In this document: positions 17,203 through 26,080 of the stretch, one piece after another | Position numbering within the stretch: position 1 is the stretch's first letter | Layout of the letters: every line of letters starts with the position of its first letter | Assembly: GCA_021199255.1 (NCBI GenBank) | Contig: JAJQIK010000093.1 | Location: 1-64,000 of the forward strand | Length of the DNA: 64,000 nucleotides | Source: Clostridiales bacterium | Lineage (GTDB): Bacteria > Bacillota > Clostridia > Lachnospirales > Lachnospiraceae | Direction: 5' to 3' | Made by a program: the position numbers and the translations under genes | The notes under the pieces: generated by a model | The model's database searches: none | What the model was told of the DNA's origin: nothing | The model's input: only the letters and a program-made list of their open reading frames with translations

Positions 17203-19244
17203 TATGCTGTCACCATCCCAACAGACTGTAATTCAATATTGGACTCTATCTCATTATAAGACACGACTACCAGATCCTTGTAATAATCTTCCGTCAGCTT
17301 CTTAAAGTACACGCGCACAATCGGCGAAGTAATCACGATCGGCATCTTGCCCAGATCCTCCAGCTTCTTCGTCTCAGCGCCCACAGAATCCATAATCGCC
17401 TTGGTCTTGGCGGGATCCAGAGTCAGGTACGCGCCCTGCTCCGTCTGTTTGACGCTTGCCATAATCTCCTGCTCCAGCTTCGGATCCAGCGTAACCACAC
17501 TGGTGGTCTCGCCGGCAGGGAAGAACTTATTGGAAATCGCCCGCTTCAGGCTTTGCCGGACATATTCTGTCAGGATATCCGTATCCCGCGTGGTGGCGGC
17601 ATAATCCGCCAGCGTCTCGAAGATGGTCAGCAAATCCCGAATGGAAATGCCTTCCCTCAACAGGTTCTGCAATACCTTCTGGATTTCACCCAGCCCCAGC
17701 AGCTTGGGCACCAGTTCTTCTACCAGGGAAGGATTGGATTCCTTCAGGTTGTTGACCAGACTCTGCACATCCTGTCTGGTCAGGAGCTCCGCTATGTACT
17801 GCCGGATAATCTCTGTCAGATGGGTGGCGATAATGGACGGCGGATCTACCACCGTATACCCCATGCTTTCCGCCCGCTCCCGCTGACCCTCCGTAATCCA
17901 GATGGCCGGCAGATGGAAGGAAGGCTCAAAGGTAGGAATACCCGTAATCTCCTCTTCCACATACCCCGGATTCATGGCCATATAATGGTCAAACAGAATC
18001 TCTCCTTCGCTGACCTGCACGCCTTTTATTTTAATAATATATTGGTTCGGGTTCAATTGTATGTTATCACGCAGACGAATAATCGGCACCACCGTACCAA
18101 GCTCCAACGCGATCTGCCGCCGGATCATCACGACGCGATCCAGCAGGTCGCCGCCCTGATTCACGTCCGCGAGGGGAATAATACCGTAGCCAAATTCCAG
18201 CTCGATCGGGTCTACCTGCAGCAAGGAGGTAACATTTTCCGGCTGCCTGATCTCCTCCGCGGCAGCCTCCTCCTGATCCGCCTCGTGTTCGATCGCCGCC
18301 GTCTCGATGGTGCCCGCCATCACTCTTCCCACCGCGATAAAGATAATGCCCAGTGTGACAAAAAGCAGCGTATTCAACGGGGTAACGATCCCAAGCCCCG
18401 CGAGCACCGCGCCTACCAGATACAATACCTTGGGTACGCCGAAGAGCTGCTTGATCAGTACCGTACTGAAATCTGCGTCCTTAGCGCCCTTGGTGACCAG
18501 AATACCTGTGGATAAAGAGATCAGCAGCGAGGGAATCTGGCTGACCAGGCCGTCGCCGATGGTCAATATGGTATATTTATTCAGGGCGTCGGTCATCTCC
18601 ATGCCCTGCCTGGTCATGCCCATGGCGATACCGCCCACAATGTTGACGGCGGTAATGACCAGACCCGCGGTGGCGTCTCCCTTAACATACTTGACCGCAC
18701 CGTCCATGGAACCGAAGAAGCTGGCCTCCTCCTGAATCTTATCCCGGCGCTGCTTCGCCTCGGCGTCGGTAATCGCGCCGGTATTTAAGTCGGCGTCGAT
18801 GGCCATCTGCTTACCCGGCATGGCGTCCAGCGTAAATCTTGCCGTAACCTCAGCCACACGCTCGGAACCTCTATTGATAATCATAAACTGCACAATAATC
18901 AGAATCACAAAGACGATCGCGCCGATAATCAGGTCGCCGCCGCCTACATACTGGCCGAAGGTCTGCACCACGTTGCCGGGGTCGCCGGTGGTCAGGATCA
19001 ACCGGGTAGAAGAAACGTTGAGGGCGATCCTGAAAATCGTGGTAAATAACAGGATCGTCGGGAAATAAGACATATTCAATACTTCCGTGGCGAACATACA
19101 GCCAAACATAACCGTAAAGGCAACGGCTATATTACAGGCCAGAAGCACATCCAGCAACCCCGATGAAATCGGCACAATCAACATAATAAACGCGGCAAGT
19201 ACATAAGCGGCCACGCCAAAATCGGCTCTTTTCAAGCTTCCCAT
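17202..19244 (-). CDS. flhA: Flagellar export gate protein FlhA
   Basis: Major export-gate subunit, 680 aa, forming the nonameric ring that docks export substrates and uses the proton motive force. The N-terminal half has about eight membrane helices, beginning VAAYVLAAFIMLIVPISSGLL, and the conserved loop (RGSERVAEVTARFTLDAMPGKQMAIDADL) that couples protons to export. The C-terminal cytosolic domain (about 330-680) binds chaperones and substrates. GGAG stands nine bases before ATG. It lies between flhB and flhF, the usual order. Confidence 0.97.
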   Translation of the reverse strand: MGSLKRADFGVAAYVLAAFIMLIVPISSGLLDVLLACNIAVAFTVMFGCMFATEVLNMSYFPTILLFTTIFRIALNVSSTRLILTTGDPGNVVQTFGQYVGGGDLIIGAIVFVILIIVQFMIINRGSERVAEVTARFTLDAMPGKQMAIDADLNTGAITDAEAKQRRDKIQEEASFFGSMDGAVKYVKGDATAGLVITAVNIVGGIAMGMTRQGMEMTDALNKYTILTIGDGLVSQIPSLLISLSTGILVTKGAKDADFSTVLIKQLFGVPKVLYLVGAVLAGLGIVTPLNTLLFVTLGIIFIAVGRVMAGTIETAAIEHEADQEEAAAEEIRQPENVTSLLQVDPIELEFGYGIIPLADVNQGGDLLDRVVMIRRQIALELGTVVPIIRLRDNIQLNPNQYIIKIKGVQVSEGEILFDHYMAMNPGYVEEEITGIPTFEPSFHLPAIWITEGQRERAESMGYTVVDPPSIIATHLTEIIRQYIAELLTRQDVQSLVNNLKESNPSLVEELVPKLLGLGEIQKVLQNLLREGISIRDLLTIFETLADYAATTRDTDILTEYVRQSLKRAISNKFFPAGETTSVVTLDPKLEQEIMASVKQTEQGAYLTLDPAKTKAIMDSVGAETKKLEDLGKMPIVITSPIVRVYFKKLTEDYYKDLVVVSYNEIESNIELQSVGMVTA

Positions 19245-19283
19245 CTATCTCTTCTCCTTTCCCCGTTTTTTCTTTTCTCAGGG

Positions 19284-20396
19284 CTATACCTTCCCCTGCA
19301 AATGATATACAAAGGCCAGGACCTCCGCCACCGCCTGATACAGCTCCGGCGGTACTACGCTGCCCACTTCCACGTTGGCATACAACATTCGGGCAAGCGG
19401 TTTATTCTCTACAATCTCAATATGATACTCCTTAGCCGTCTCCCTGATCTTCTGCGCCAGATAATCCGCGCCCTTGGCGATGACATAGGGGGCGTCGTAC
19501 AGATCCGGGTCATACTTGATCGCTACGGCCAGATGGGTCGGGTTGGTAATGACCACATCCGCCTCCGGGAGCTGCTGCATCATACGCCGTCTGGACGCCT
19601 CCTGCATCCTCTGGCGCTGCTTGCTTTTGATCTGGGGGTCTCCCTCCTGGTTCTTATATTCATCCTTGACCTCCTGCTTGGTCATCTTCATATCATTCTT
19701 AAACTTAATCCTCTGGTATGCGTAATCCAGAGCCGCGATCACCATATACCAGATGGCGATGCGGAGCCCCAGGCCGATCACCAGCGAACCCACCTGCGCC
19801 ACCGCCTGGTTTAAGGACAGGTCGTAGAACAGATACAGGGAGGGCATATTTTTATTTAAATAAGAATACACCACATAGGATACCAGGCCGATTTTTAGAA
19901 TCGATTTCAGCAGCTCCACCAGGGAATTCAGAGAAAAGATACGCTTCACTCCGCTGACCGGGCTCAGTTTATTGAATTTCGGCTTCATGGGCTTGGCGGT
20001 AGGCTTCCATTTCACCTGCACCACATTGCACACAAACGCCACGATAAATCCTACGATTAAAAAGGGCGCCAGAATCAGCAGCACCCGGCTCATGGAACGG
20101 ATAAAAATCGCGTTCAGCGTCTGCTCCGGCACATTGCCGTCATACATCTTGATATAATCAGGAATCTGGGAATAAATATCATACATATTGCCCACAAAGT
20201 AGGTTCCCATATATTCCACCCAGATATAGAGCAGCGCAAAAGCCGCCAGCATCTCAAAGGCGCTGGTAATCTCCTTGCTCTTGGCCACCTGGCCTTCCTT
20301 ACGGGCATCTTCAAGCTTCTTGGAAGTAGGATCCTCCGTTTTCTCCCCGCCGGGTCCATCTTTGGCAAAAAACTGGAGATTATACTGTAAAATCAT
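19284..20396 (-). CDS. flhB: Flagellar export switch protein FlhB
   Basis: Export apparatus protein of 370 aa that switches substrate class from rod/hook to filament after self-cleavage. Four membrane helices lie between about residues 45 and 225. The cytosolic domain carries the autocleavage site N285-P-T-H288. The correct start is ATG at 20396 with GGAGG seven bases upstream; it overlaps the fliR stop as ATGA. A longer in-frame opening to 20600 runs inside fliR and has no FlhB character. Cleavage is expected between N285 and P286, by homology. Confidence 0.96.
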   Translation of the reverse strand: MILQYNLQFFAKDGPGGEKTEDPTSKKLEDARKEGQVAKSKEITSAFEMLAAFALLYIWVEYMGTYFVGNMYDIYSQIPDYIKMYDGNVPEQTLNAIFIRSMSRVLLILAPFLIVGFIVAFVCNVVQVKWKPTAKPMKPKFNKLSPVSGVKRIFSLNSLVELLKSILKIGLVSYVVYSYLNKNMPSLYLFYDLSLNQAVAQVGSLVIGLGLRIAIWYMVIAALDYAYQRIKFKNDMKMTKQEVKDEYKNQEGDPQIKSKQRQRMQEASRRRMMQQLPEADVVITNPTHLAVAIKYDPDLYDAPYVIAKGADYLAQKIRETAKEYHIEIVENKPLARMLYANVEVGSVVPPELYQAVAEVLAFVYHLQGKV

Positions 20397-21172
20397 GTCA
20401 TCCCCTCCACAAAGGATACAATCATTCTCTTCATTTCCGTAAAAACAAAATCCGCCGCGCTGGGAAGCATTCTGACCGTCAGGAACATAATCCCCAGCCC
20501 GACCAGCATTTTCAACTGGATTCCCACGGCAAACATATTCAACTGAGGCGATACCTTGGCAAGCACGCCGAGAATCACGTTTAACAGGATCATACTGCAA
20601 AAAATAGGCAGGATAATGCGGAAACCGATGGTGATGTAATCCGTCAGGAACATAATCACGGATTCCACCAGGGATTCCGTCCGAAAGACCGCCCCATTCA
20701 CCGGTATCAGGGTGAAGGTGTCTATCAGCGCCTGCAAAAGATAGCGGTACATTCCGGTAATAATCAGAAACAAGGTAAACAGATACTGGTAATACACGCC
20801 GCTGAAGGTCGCCTGCTCCTTAGTCGTCGGATCCATCAGGGAAACCATGGAAACGCCGATTTCCATATCCGCAATGCTTCCCGCGAAAGCGGTGACCGTA
20901 GTGCAAAGCTGCGCCCCCCACCCAATCAGGAAGCCGGTCAGCGCTTCCTTCATCACAATAATCGCGTAGCCCAACAGACTGTCATAGACCACTTCATTGT
21001 GATCCACCGCCTGAAAAATCAAATATGCGATAAAAATGCTAAGCCCTATCCTTACCCGCTGCGGTACGCCGGTCATACTAAAGAAGGGAGCCACGTAGAT
21101 AAAGCAGCTAACCCTGACCAGTATCAGCAAAAAGTATTCCAAATCCGCATAGGTAAAAGTAAAATCTATCAT
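20393..21172 (-). CDS. fliR: Flagellar export gate protein FliR
   Basis: Integral membrane subunit of 259 aa of the FliP5-FliQ4-FliR1 export gate. Six or so membrane helices are visible, with the family turn GWGAQLCTTVTAFAGSIADMEIGVSMVSLMDP in the middle. Length is normal. It starts 15 bases after fliQ, with a weak GGCGGA site immediately before the ATG, so translation may depend on coupling. The 3' end overlaps flhB by four bases. Confidence 0.95.
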   Translation of the reverse strand: MIDFTFTYADLEYFLLILVRVSCFIYVAPFFSMTGVPQRVRIGLSIFIAYLIFQAVDHNEVVYDSLLGYAIIVMKEALTGFLIGWGAQLCTTVTAFAGSIADMEIGVSMVSLMDPTTKEQATFSGVYYQYLFTLFLIITGMYRYLLQALIDTFTLIPVNGAVFRTESLVESVIMFLTDYITIGFRIILPIFCSMILLNVILGVLAKVSPQLNMFAVGIQLKMLVGLGIMFLTVRMLPSAADFVFTEMKRMIVSFVEGMT

Positions 21173-21186
21173 TCCGCCACTTTCTT

Positions 21187-21456
21187 TTATCTGATATACG
21201 AACTAAAATTCAGCCACAGGTTCGTCATATATTCCACAATCGTATTCAGGAGCCAATGTCCCACCAGAATCAGCGTCAGGAACACGGCCAGTATCTTCGG
21301 CACAAAGGTAAGGGTCTGCTCCTGAATGGAGGTAACCGTCTGAAAGATACTGACGATCAGACCTACGCATAAGGACACCAGCAGAAGCGGCGCCGCGCAT
21401 TTGATAATGGTAAACAATGCCTCCCCCGCAATGGCTGTGACGTCATCTATTGTCAT
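21187..21456 (-). CDS. fliQ: Flagellar export gate protein FliQ
   Basis: Small gate subunit of 89 aa with two membrane helices (ALFTIIKCAAPLLLVSLCVGLIVSIFQ and ILAVFLTLILVGHWLLNTIVEYM) joined by the conserved loop TSIQEQTLTFVPK. It packs as four copies on the outside of FliP5-FliR1. GGAAGGGA stands before the ATG. A perfect 7-bp GC hairpin (21496-21512) lies in the gap to fliP. Confidence 0.95.
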   Translation of the reverse strand: MTIDDVTAIAGEALFTIIKCAAPLLLVSLCVGLIVSIFQTVTSIQEQTLTFVPKILAVFLTLILVGHWLLNTIVEYMTNLWLNFSSYIR

Positions 21457-21495
21457 GTCTTCCCTTCCTTTCCCAGTCCCGCAGGCTCCTCTCCC

Positions 21496-21512
21496 GGACG
21501 GCAGCGCCGTCC
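21496..21512 (-). other. GC-rich hairpin between fliP and fliQ
   Basis: GGACGGC and GCCGTCC are perfect 7-base arms around a 3-base loop. No T run follows, so it is not a classical terminator; it may slow decay of the upstream or downstream message. Confidence 0.45.
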
Positions 21513-21528
21513 TCTTCCAAGTCCACGG

Positions 21529-22413
21529 CTAATATACATAGAAGCTCTCCACCAGTCCTTTAATAATCAAATACCAGCCGTCCGCCAGCACAAAGAGCAG
21601 AATCTTAAAGGGCATGGAAATCGTAGTCGGCGGCAGCATCATCATACCCATGCTCATCAGGGTGGACGCCACAACCATATCGATTACGATAAAGGGGATA
21701 TAAATCAAAAATCCGATAATAAACGCATAGCGCAATTCGCTGATAATAAAGCTGGGCACCAGCACGCTCATGGGAATCTCAGACAGGGTGCCGTCCCACT
21801 CCGTACGGTTAATCTCCATAAAGAGGCTGACGTCCTTCTTCTGGGTCTGCCGGTACATATACTCCCGTATGGGTTCCACCGCTTTCGTAATCGCCTCTTC
21901 CTGATCCAGCTCTCCCGCCTCATAGGGCACGACGGCCTCCGTATAAATCGTGGCCAGCGTCGGTTGCATGATAAAGAACGTCAGGAAAAGCGCAAGGCCT
22001 ATCAGGACGATATTCGGCGGCGCGGTCTGCGTATTCAGCGCCTGCCTCGTAAAATGCAGAACAATGATAATTCTGGTAAACGAGGTCAGCATAATAATCA
22101 ATGACGGTGCAATAGCAATCAGGGTAAGGATTACCAGAATACGCAAAGCGCCATTCACACTGCCATTCCCGTCGTTGTATGTAACCGTCACCGTATTGGC
22201 TATATTCAGTTCTGACAAATCATCGGCATTGTCCGAAGCGCCGGGTTCATTGATGTTCGTCCGCTCGTCGGTTGTTCCCGTAAGATTGGACTCCCGGTAA
22301 GGGGTATCGCTGGACGCGTATGCCGTCGTCTTCTGACTAAGACACAATATGCCTGCCATGAACAGCAGGCATACTAATTTTGCCAAATGATATCCGGAAA
22401 AATATTTCTTCAT
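21529..22413 (-). CDS. fliP: Flagellar export gate protein FliP
   Basis: Core gate subunit of 294 aa. A cleavable-looking signal segment (LAKLVCLLFMAGILCLSQKTTAYA) at the N-terminus is followed by a Thr/Asn-rich periplasmic linker, then the membrane core with LVILTLIAIAPSLIIMLTSFTRIIIVLHFTR and the C-terminal MGMMMLPPTTISMPFKILLF. ATG at 22413 overlaps the fliO stop as ATGA. A longer in-frame opening to 22563 would lie inside fliO and is not FliP-like. Confidence 0.95.
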   Translation of the reverse strand: MKKYFSGYHLAKLVCLLFMAGILCLSQKTTAYASSDTPYRESNLTGTTDERTNINEPGASDNADDLSELNIANTVTVTYNDGNGSVNGALRILVILTLIAIAPSLIIMLTSFTRIIIVLHFTRQALNTQTAPPNIVLIGLALFLTFFIMQPTLATIYTEAVVPYEAGELDQEEAITKAVEPIREYMYRQTQKKDVSLFMEINRTEWDGTLSEIPMSVLVPSFIISELRYAFIIGFLIYIPFIVIDMVVASTLMSMGMMMLPPTTISMPFKILLFVLADGWYLIIKGLVESFYVY

Positions 22414-22793
22414 TTGTCTCGCCCATCTTCTTTTTCCAGAAAATTTCCTTTTTGCACTTTTGTTAAAATATCCCTGAAAGAAGAGCCTTTCGAACCTTCC
22501 CCCTGGGAAAGGCACAAATCCTCTCCGGGGATCTCTGCTAACATTGTAACAGTATCCTTGCAAACCGCTACTGCCAAATATTTCTGTCCAACCCTGATGA
22601 TCTGGACATATTTGTTGTTAGAAAGGCGCATTGCCTCAATCAGCTCTATATTTGCGCCGACGTTTTTGCTCTTCTGGTATCCCGCCGTCCACTTGGTGAC
22701 CCACCAGGTAATCACCAGCACAAATACAAAGATGACTAATACGGTCAGGAATTGTACATAAGAATCCATTCTGTCCGATACCGTAAGTATCAT
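22410..22793 (-). CDS. fliO: Flagellar biosynthetic protein FliO
   Basis: Protein of 127 aa that assists assembly of the FliP ring. One N-terminal membrane helix (VQFLTVLVIFVFVLVITWWV) is followed by a small cytosolic beta-rich domain with the FliO pattern IELIEAMRLSNNKYVQIIRVGQKYLAVAV. The start ATG overlaps the cheY stop in TAATG. An internal ATG at 22769 (MDSYVQF) is an alternative. The weak binding site favours coupling to cheY. Confidence 0.88.
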   Translation of the reverse strand: MILTVSDRMDSYVQFLTVLVIFVFVLVITWWVTKWTAGYQKSKNVGANIELIEAMRLSNNKYVQIIRVGQKYLAVAVCKDTVTMLAEIPGEDLCLSQGEGSKGSSFRDILTKVQKGNFLEKEDGRDK

Positions 22794-23155
22794 TATCCCA
22801 CAACCTTCTTAACCGCCTCCAGCACACGATCCGCCTGGAAAGGCTTTACGATAAAATCCTTCGCGCCGGACTGGATCGATTCGATTACCATTGCCTGCTG
22901 TCCCATAGCGGAGCACATAATCACCATAGCGCCCGGATCAGCCGCCTTGATTTTCTTCAGCGCCTGAATACCATCCATCTCCGGCATAGTAATATCCATC
23001 AGTACAAGATCCGGCTTAAGCTCATTGTATTTCTCAACCGCCCTGGCGCCGTTCTCAGCTTCTCCGGCCACATTATACCCGTTCTTAGTCAGGATATCCT
23101 TGATCATCATACGCATGAACGCTGCATCATCACATACCAAAATATTTTTCGCCAT
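22793..23155 (-). CDS. cheY: Chemotaxis response regulator CheY
   Basis: Single-domain receiver of 120 aa that carries the signal from CheA to the motor switch. Acidic residues D9 and D10, phospho-acceptor D54 (LVLMDITMPEM), the Thr/Ser position (MCSAMG) and K103 (DFIVKPF) are present. It is placed between fliY and fliO, as in Bacillus subtilis, rather than with the other che genes. CheC and FliY in this window are its likely phosphatases. AGGAG precedes the ATG. Confidence 0.96.
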   Translation of the reverse strand: MAKNILVCDDAAFMRMMIKDILTKNGYNVAGEAENGARAVEKYNELKPDLVLMDITMPEMDGIQALKKIKAADPGAMVIMCSAMGQQAMVIESIQSGAKDFIVKPFQADRVLEAVKKVVG

Positions 23156-23175
23156 CTTTTTTCTCCTATTTCATC

Positions 23176-24426
23176 TTATTTGACAATTTCAGTTACTCGA
23201 ACGCCAAAGCTTTCTTCGATTACTACTACTTCACCTTTTGCAACAAATTTGCCGTTGACCAATACGTCGATCGGTTCGCCGGCAATTTTATCCAGTTCAA
23301 TGATAGTACCCGGAGCGAAATCCAGAATATCTGAAATGGATTTGGATGTTCTGCCAAGTTCTACGGTGACCTCCAGCGGCACATCTTTAATCAAGCTGAT
23401 ATTTTCCTGACTTTGCATGGGATTAAAATCATTCGCAAAGCTCTGGAACTGCGCAGGCTGCACATTCATATTAGGCTGCATCTGCGGCATTGCCATCTGC
23501 ATCTGGGGCATTCCCATCTGCATTTGTGGCATTCCCATTTGCATCTGGGACATTCCCATCTGCATCTGCGGCATTGCCATCTGGCTCATATCCATCTGCG
23601 GCGCTGCCTGCTGGCTCATATCCATCTGCGGCGGCTGTGCCTGCGCCTGCGGCGCCGGCGACGGTTCCGGGGCGGACGCCGCAGTATCGGAGCCTCCCTG
23701 GCTGCCTATGAAGGTATTGTACAAGTCCTTCGCAAAGTCAATCGGATATAGCTGCATAATTGTGGAATCAACCAGTTCGTCAATCTGCATATGAAATGCG
23801 ATCTTACAAAAGGTTTCCTCCAAAAACGGGGCGATATCCCCACCGGACTTGAAAGCCGTAAGATCGACCAGGCTTGCCTCCGGCGGACTGATGTCGATCA
23901 TCTTGCCAAGCATTGTGGAAAGAGATGTGGCGGCGGAACCCATCATCTGGTTCATCGCCTCGGAGATGGCGCTTAAATGCAGTTCCCCCAACTCCCCGTC
24001 CGTATTGCTGCCATCGCCGCCCATCATCAGGTCGGTAATGACCTTGACGTCATGCTCCTTTAAAATCAGGATATTGGAGCCGTCCAGCCCCTGCGTATAT
24101 TTGATCTGGATAAACACACAGGGTTTCTCGTATTCAGACAGCACATTTTTCCATGTTGCCAGCGTGACAACCGGCGTCGTAATATTGACCTTTCGATTCA
24201 CCAGCGAATACAGGGTGGTGGCCGAAGACCCCATACTGATATTGGCCACTTCCCCGATGGCGTCTCTTTCGATTTCTGTCAGAAGCGATTCGTCCAGATC
24301 GGCGTCTGCAGATGGCGCCGATTCCTCGGCCGTCGCCGCGGCCTCCACAATGTCGCTGACGTTGCTGGGCGAATCCATACCGCTTAAAAGCGCATTTATT
24401 TCATCTTGTGATAACATTCCGTCCAT
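23176..24426 (-). CDS. fliY: Flagellar switch phosphatase FliY (CheC-like plus FliN domain)
   Basis: C-ring protein of 416 aa that joins a CheY-P phosphatase to the motor switch. The N-terminal CheY-binding peptide LSQDEINALLSGM (residues 5-17) is shared with FliM. The CheC-like domain has both phosphatase motifs, D55-x3-E59-x2-N62 and S152-x3-E156-x2-N159. A Pro/Ala/Gln linker and a Met/Gln-rich repeat tract (about 266-316) lead to the C-terminal FliN domain (about 345-416; DVPLEVTVELGRTSKSISDIL). The repeat tract is unusual for the family. It begins 6 bases after fliM. Confidence 0.95.
   Translation of the reverse strand: MDGMLSQDEINALLSGMDSPSNVSDIVEAAATAEESAPSADADLDESLLTEIERDAIGEVANISMGSSATTLYSLVNRKVNITTPVVTLATWKNVLSEYEKPCVFIQIKYTQGLDGSNILILKEHDVKVITDLMMGGDGSNTDGELGELHLSAISEAMNQMMGSAATSLSTMLGKMIDISPPEASLVDLTAFKSGGDIAPFLEETFCKIAFHMQIDELVDSTIMQLYPIDFAKDLYNTFIGSQGGSDTAASAPEPSPAPQAQAQPPQMDMSQQAAPQMDMSQMAMPQMQMGMSQMQMGMPQMQMGMPQMQMAMPQMQPNMNVQPAQFQSFANDFNPMQSQENISLIKDVPLEVTVELGRTSKSISDILDFAPGTIIELDKIAGEPIDVLVNGKFVAKGEVVVIEESFGVRVTEIVK
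23479..23631 (-). repeat. Met/Gln-rich tandem repeats inside fliY
   Basis: The DNA repeats a 21-base unit coding for variants of M-G-M-P-Q-M-Q, preceded by two copies of a PQMDMSQ unit. It lies in frame within the linker between the phosphatase and FliN domains and is probably prone to length change by slippage. Confidence 0.8.
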
Positions 24427-24432
24427 ACTTCT

Positions 24433-25413
24433 CTATTCCCCCTCTCTAATTACCGACGTTACTCTGACAGCATATTTATCCTTGCTGGAGCCCGGTAATG
24501 CGGTGAATTTTTTAATATTGCCAACATATACTGTAAGGTCGTCTTCCACCTCAGTATCCAGCCGGATAATATCGCCGACCTGCAAATTAACAAAATCATT
24601 AACCGATATACTGGTCTTACCCAGTACCGCTTTGACAGGAACATCGACCCTCTTAATCAGCGCTTCAATATACTCCTCAAAGTCTTCCTCGTTCTGCTCC
24701 TGCATATTAGCGTACCAATACTTGGTATTCAGCTTATCCATGACATTTTCCAGAGTAAAGAACGGGAGGCAGACATTCATGAAGCCTTCTACTTCCCCTA
24801 TTTTCATATTCAAGGTGACGATCGCAATCATATCGTTAGGTGCGATCACCTGCGCGAACTGCGAATTGGTCTCAATCCTTTCCATGACAGGATTTACATC
24901 CACCACATTCTTCCACGGCTCCCGCATCAACTGCATACAGACTACCATGATCTTTTCTATGATCGTCATCTCTATTTCCGTGAAATCCCTGTTCTTCTCC
25001 AGCGGATCTCCCGAACCGCCCAACATTCTGTCGATAATCGCGAAGCCTAACTGCGCCGCCAGCTCAATCAGAATCGTCCCGCCCAACGGCTGGAAATTCA
25101 CAATCCCCAGAATCACCGGATTGGAAAGGGCGTTGGTAAATTCCGAAAAAATAACCGTCTCGGAACTTGCCACGGAAACCTGTATATTTTTCCTGAGATA
25201 TACCGGAAGATTGGTTGACAGCAGTCTTCCGTAGTGCTCGTATATAATTTCCAGAGTGCGCAGGTGTTCCTTAGAGAACTTCGTAGGACGCTTAAAATCA
25301 TAATTCTTCACCTGTTTGTCACTGGCATCGTTCATGTCGTCTGCATCTAGTTCGCCGCTGCTCAGCGCCGCCAGCAGATTATCAATCTCACTTTGAGATA
25401 GTACCTCTCCCAC
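24433..25413 (-). CDS. fliM: Flagellar motor switch protein FliM
   Basis: C-ring protein of 326 aa that binds CheY-P and sets rotation direction. The N-terminal CheY-P-binding peptide LSQSEIDNLLAAL (residues 5-17) is followed by the CheC-like middle domain (about 40-225; with GGTILIELAAQLGFAIIDRMLGG) and a FliN-like C-terminal domain (DVPVKAVLGKTSISVNDFVNLQ). Start is GTG at 25413 with AGGAGGTGA upstream. Length is normal. Confidence 0.96.
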   Translation of the reverse strand: MGEVLSQSEIDNLLAALSSGELDADDMNDASDKQVKNYDFKRPTKFSKEHLRTLEIIYEHYGRLLSTNLPVYLRKNIQVSVASSETVIFSEFTNALSNPVILGIVNFQPLGGTILIELAAQLGFAIIDRMLGGSGDPLEKNRDFTEIEMTIIEKIMVVCMQLMREPWKNVVDVNPVMERIETNSQFAQVIAPNDMIAIVTLNMKIGEVEGFMNVCLPFFTLENVMDKLNTKYWYANMQEQNEEDFEEYIEALIKRVDVPVKAVLGKTSISVNDFVNLQVGDIIRLDTEVEDDLTVYVGNIKKFTALPGSSKDKYAVRVTSVIREGE

Positions 25414-25493
25414 GAAAGTTCACCTCCTGTGGTACTATTTTAAAATATCATATTCCTGCGCGTATCCAAAGATTCTTCCGTAAAATCCGCGCA

Positions 25494-26018
25494 TCACTGG
25501 AACATAATATCGCTGAATGACACATTATAGATAAATTCAGAGTCAAACAGAGCCTGCACCCTCTCCAGAATCTCCTGCTTGATCTGATCCTGATTCTCCT
25601 TGGCCTCTTCCATGGTATATTGGGAGAAGATATCGTTAATCTCACTCTTAATCAGGCTTTCCTGAGACGTCAGGTCGGAGCCGTAAGTCTTATAGCCCTC
25701 GTCCTTGGTATTGATCGACAGCGCCACCGACACCAGGCAATAATGGCTCGATGTATCGTCCTCGCTGTTTTTCAGAGGAATCGTCATGGACTCTGAAATC
25801 AGATAGGTCTCCGTATCCGTCAGGGGGACGCTCTGCTCCGCAGCATCCTCGCCGCCGTTTTGCGCGCTCAGCTCCAAGTCCAGCGCCATCGCGATATTAT
25901 CCACCAGCGCCGCGGTTTTTCTGGAAGCGCTGGTCACGCTGAACATCATAATCGCCGTCAGCACAATATTCACAATCAGCAGCGCCAGTATCACAATAGA
26001 AATCAAATTTTTCTTCAT
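25494..26018 (-). CDS. fliL: Flagellar basal body-associated protein FliL
   Basis: Single-pass membrane protein of 174 aa that surrounds and supports the stator. The N-terminal helix (LISIVILALLIVNIVLTAIMMF) anchors a periplasmic domain with the FliL pattern TIPLKNSEDDTSSHYCLVSVALSINTKDEG and the C-terminal LFDSEFIYNVSFSDIMFQ. AAGGAG stands before the ATG. It sits between motB and fliM, the normal place in Firmicutes. Confidence 0.9.
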   Translation of the reverse strand: MKKNLISIVILALLIVNIVLTAIMMFSVTSASRKTAALVDNIAMALDLELSAQNGGEDAAEQSVPLTDTETYLISESMTIPLKNSEDDTSSHYCLVSVALSINTKDEGYKTYGSDLTSQESLIKSEINDIFSQYTMEEAKENQDQIKQEILERVQALFDSEFIYNVSFSDIMFQ

Positions 26019-26080
26019 AACCTATCCTTCTCCTTTTACTTACTGCAAAAGCCTTCGGCGGACGTCCCGCGGCTTCCTGT

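Noticed and set aside
19284-20600. Long form of FlhB with 68 extra residues
   Set aside because: The extension lies inside fliR and has no FlhB similarity. GGAGG marks the start at 20396.
23849-25234. Plus-strand open frame of 461 codons
   Set aside because: It is antisense to fliY and fliM, which are well-supported genes. Its protein is Ser/Thr/Ile-rich without domains, as expected of a shadow frame.
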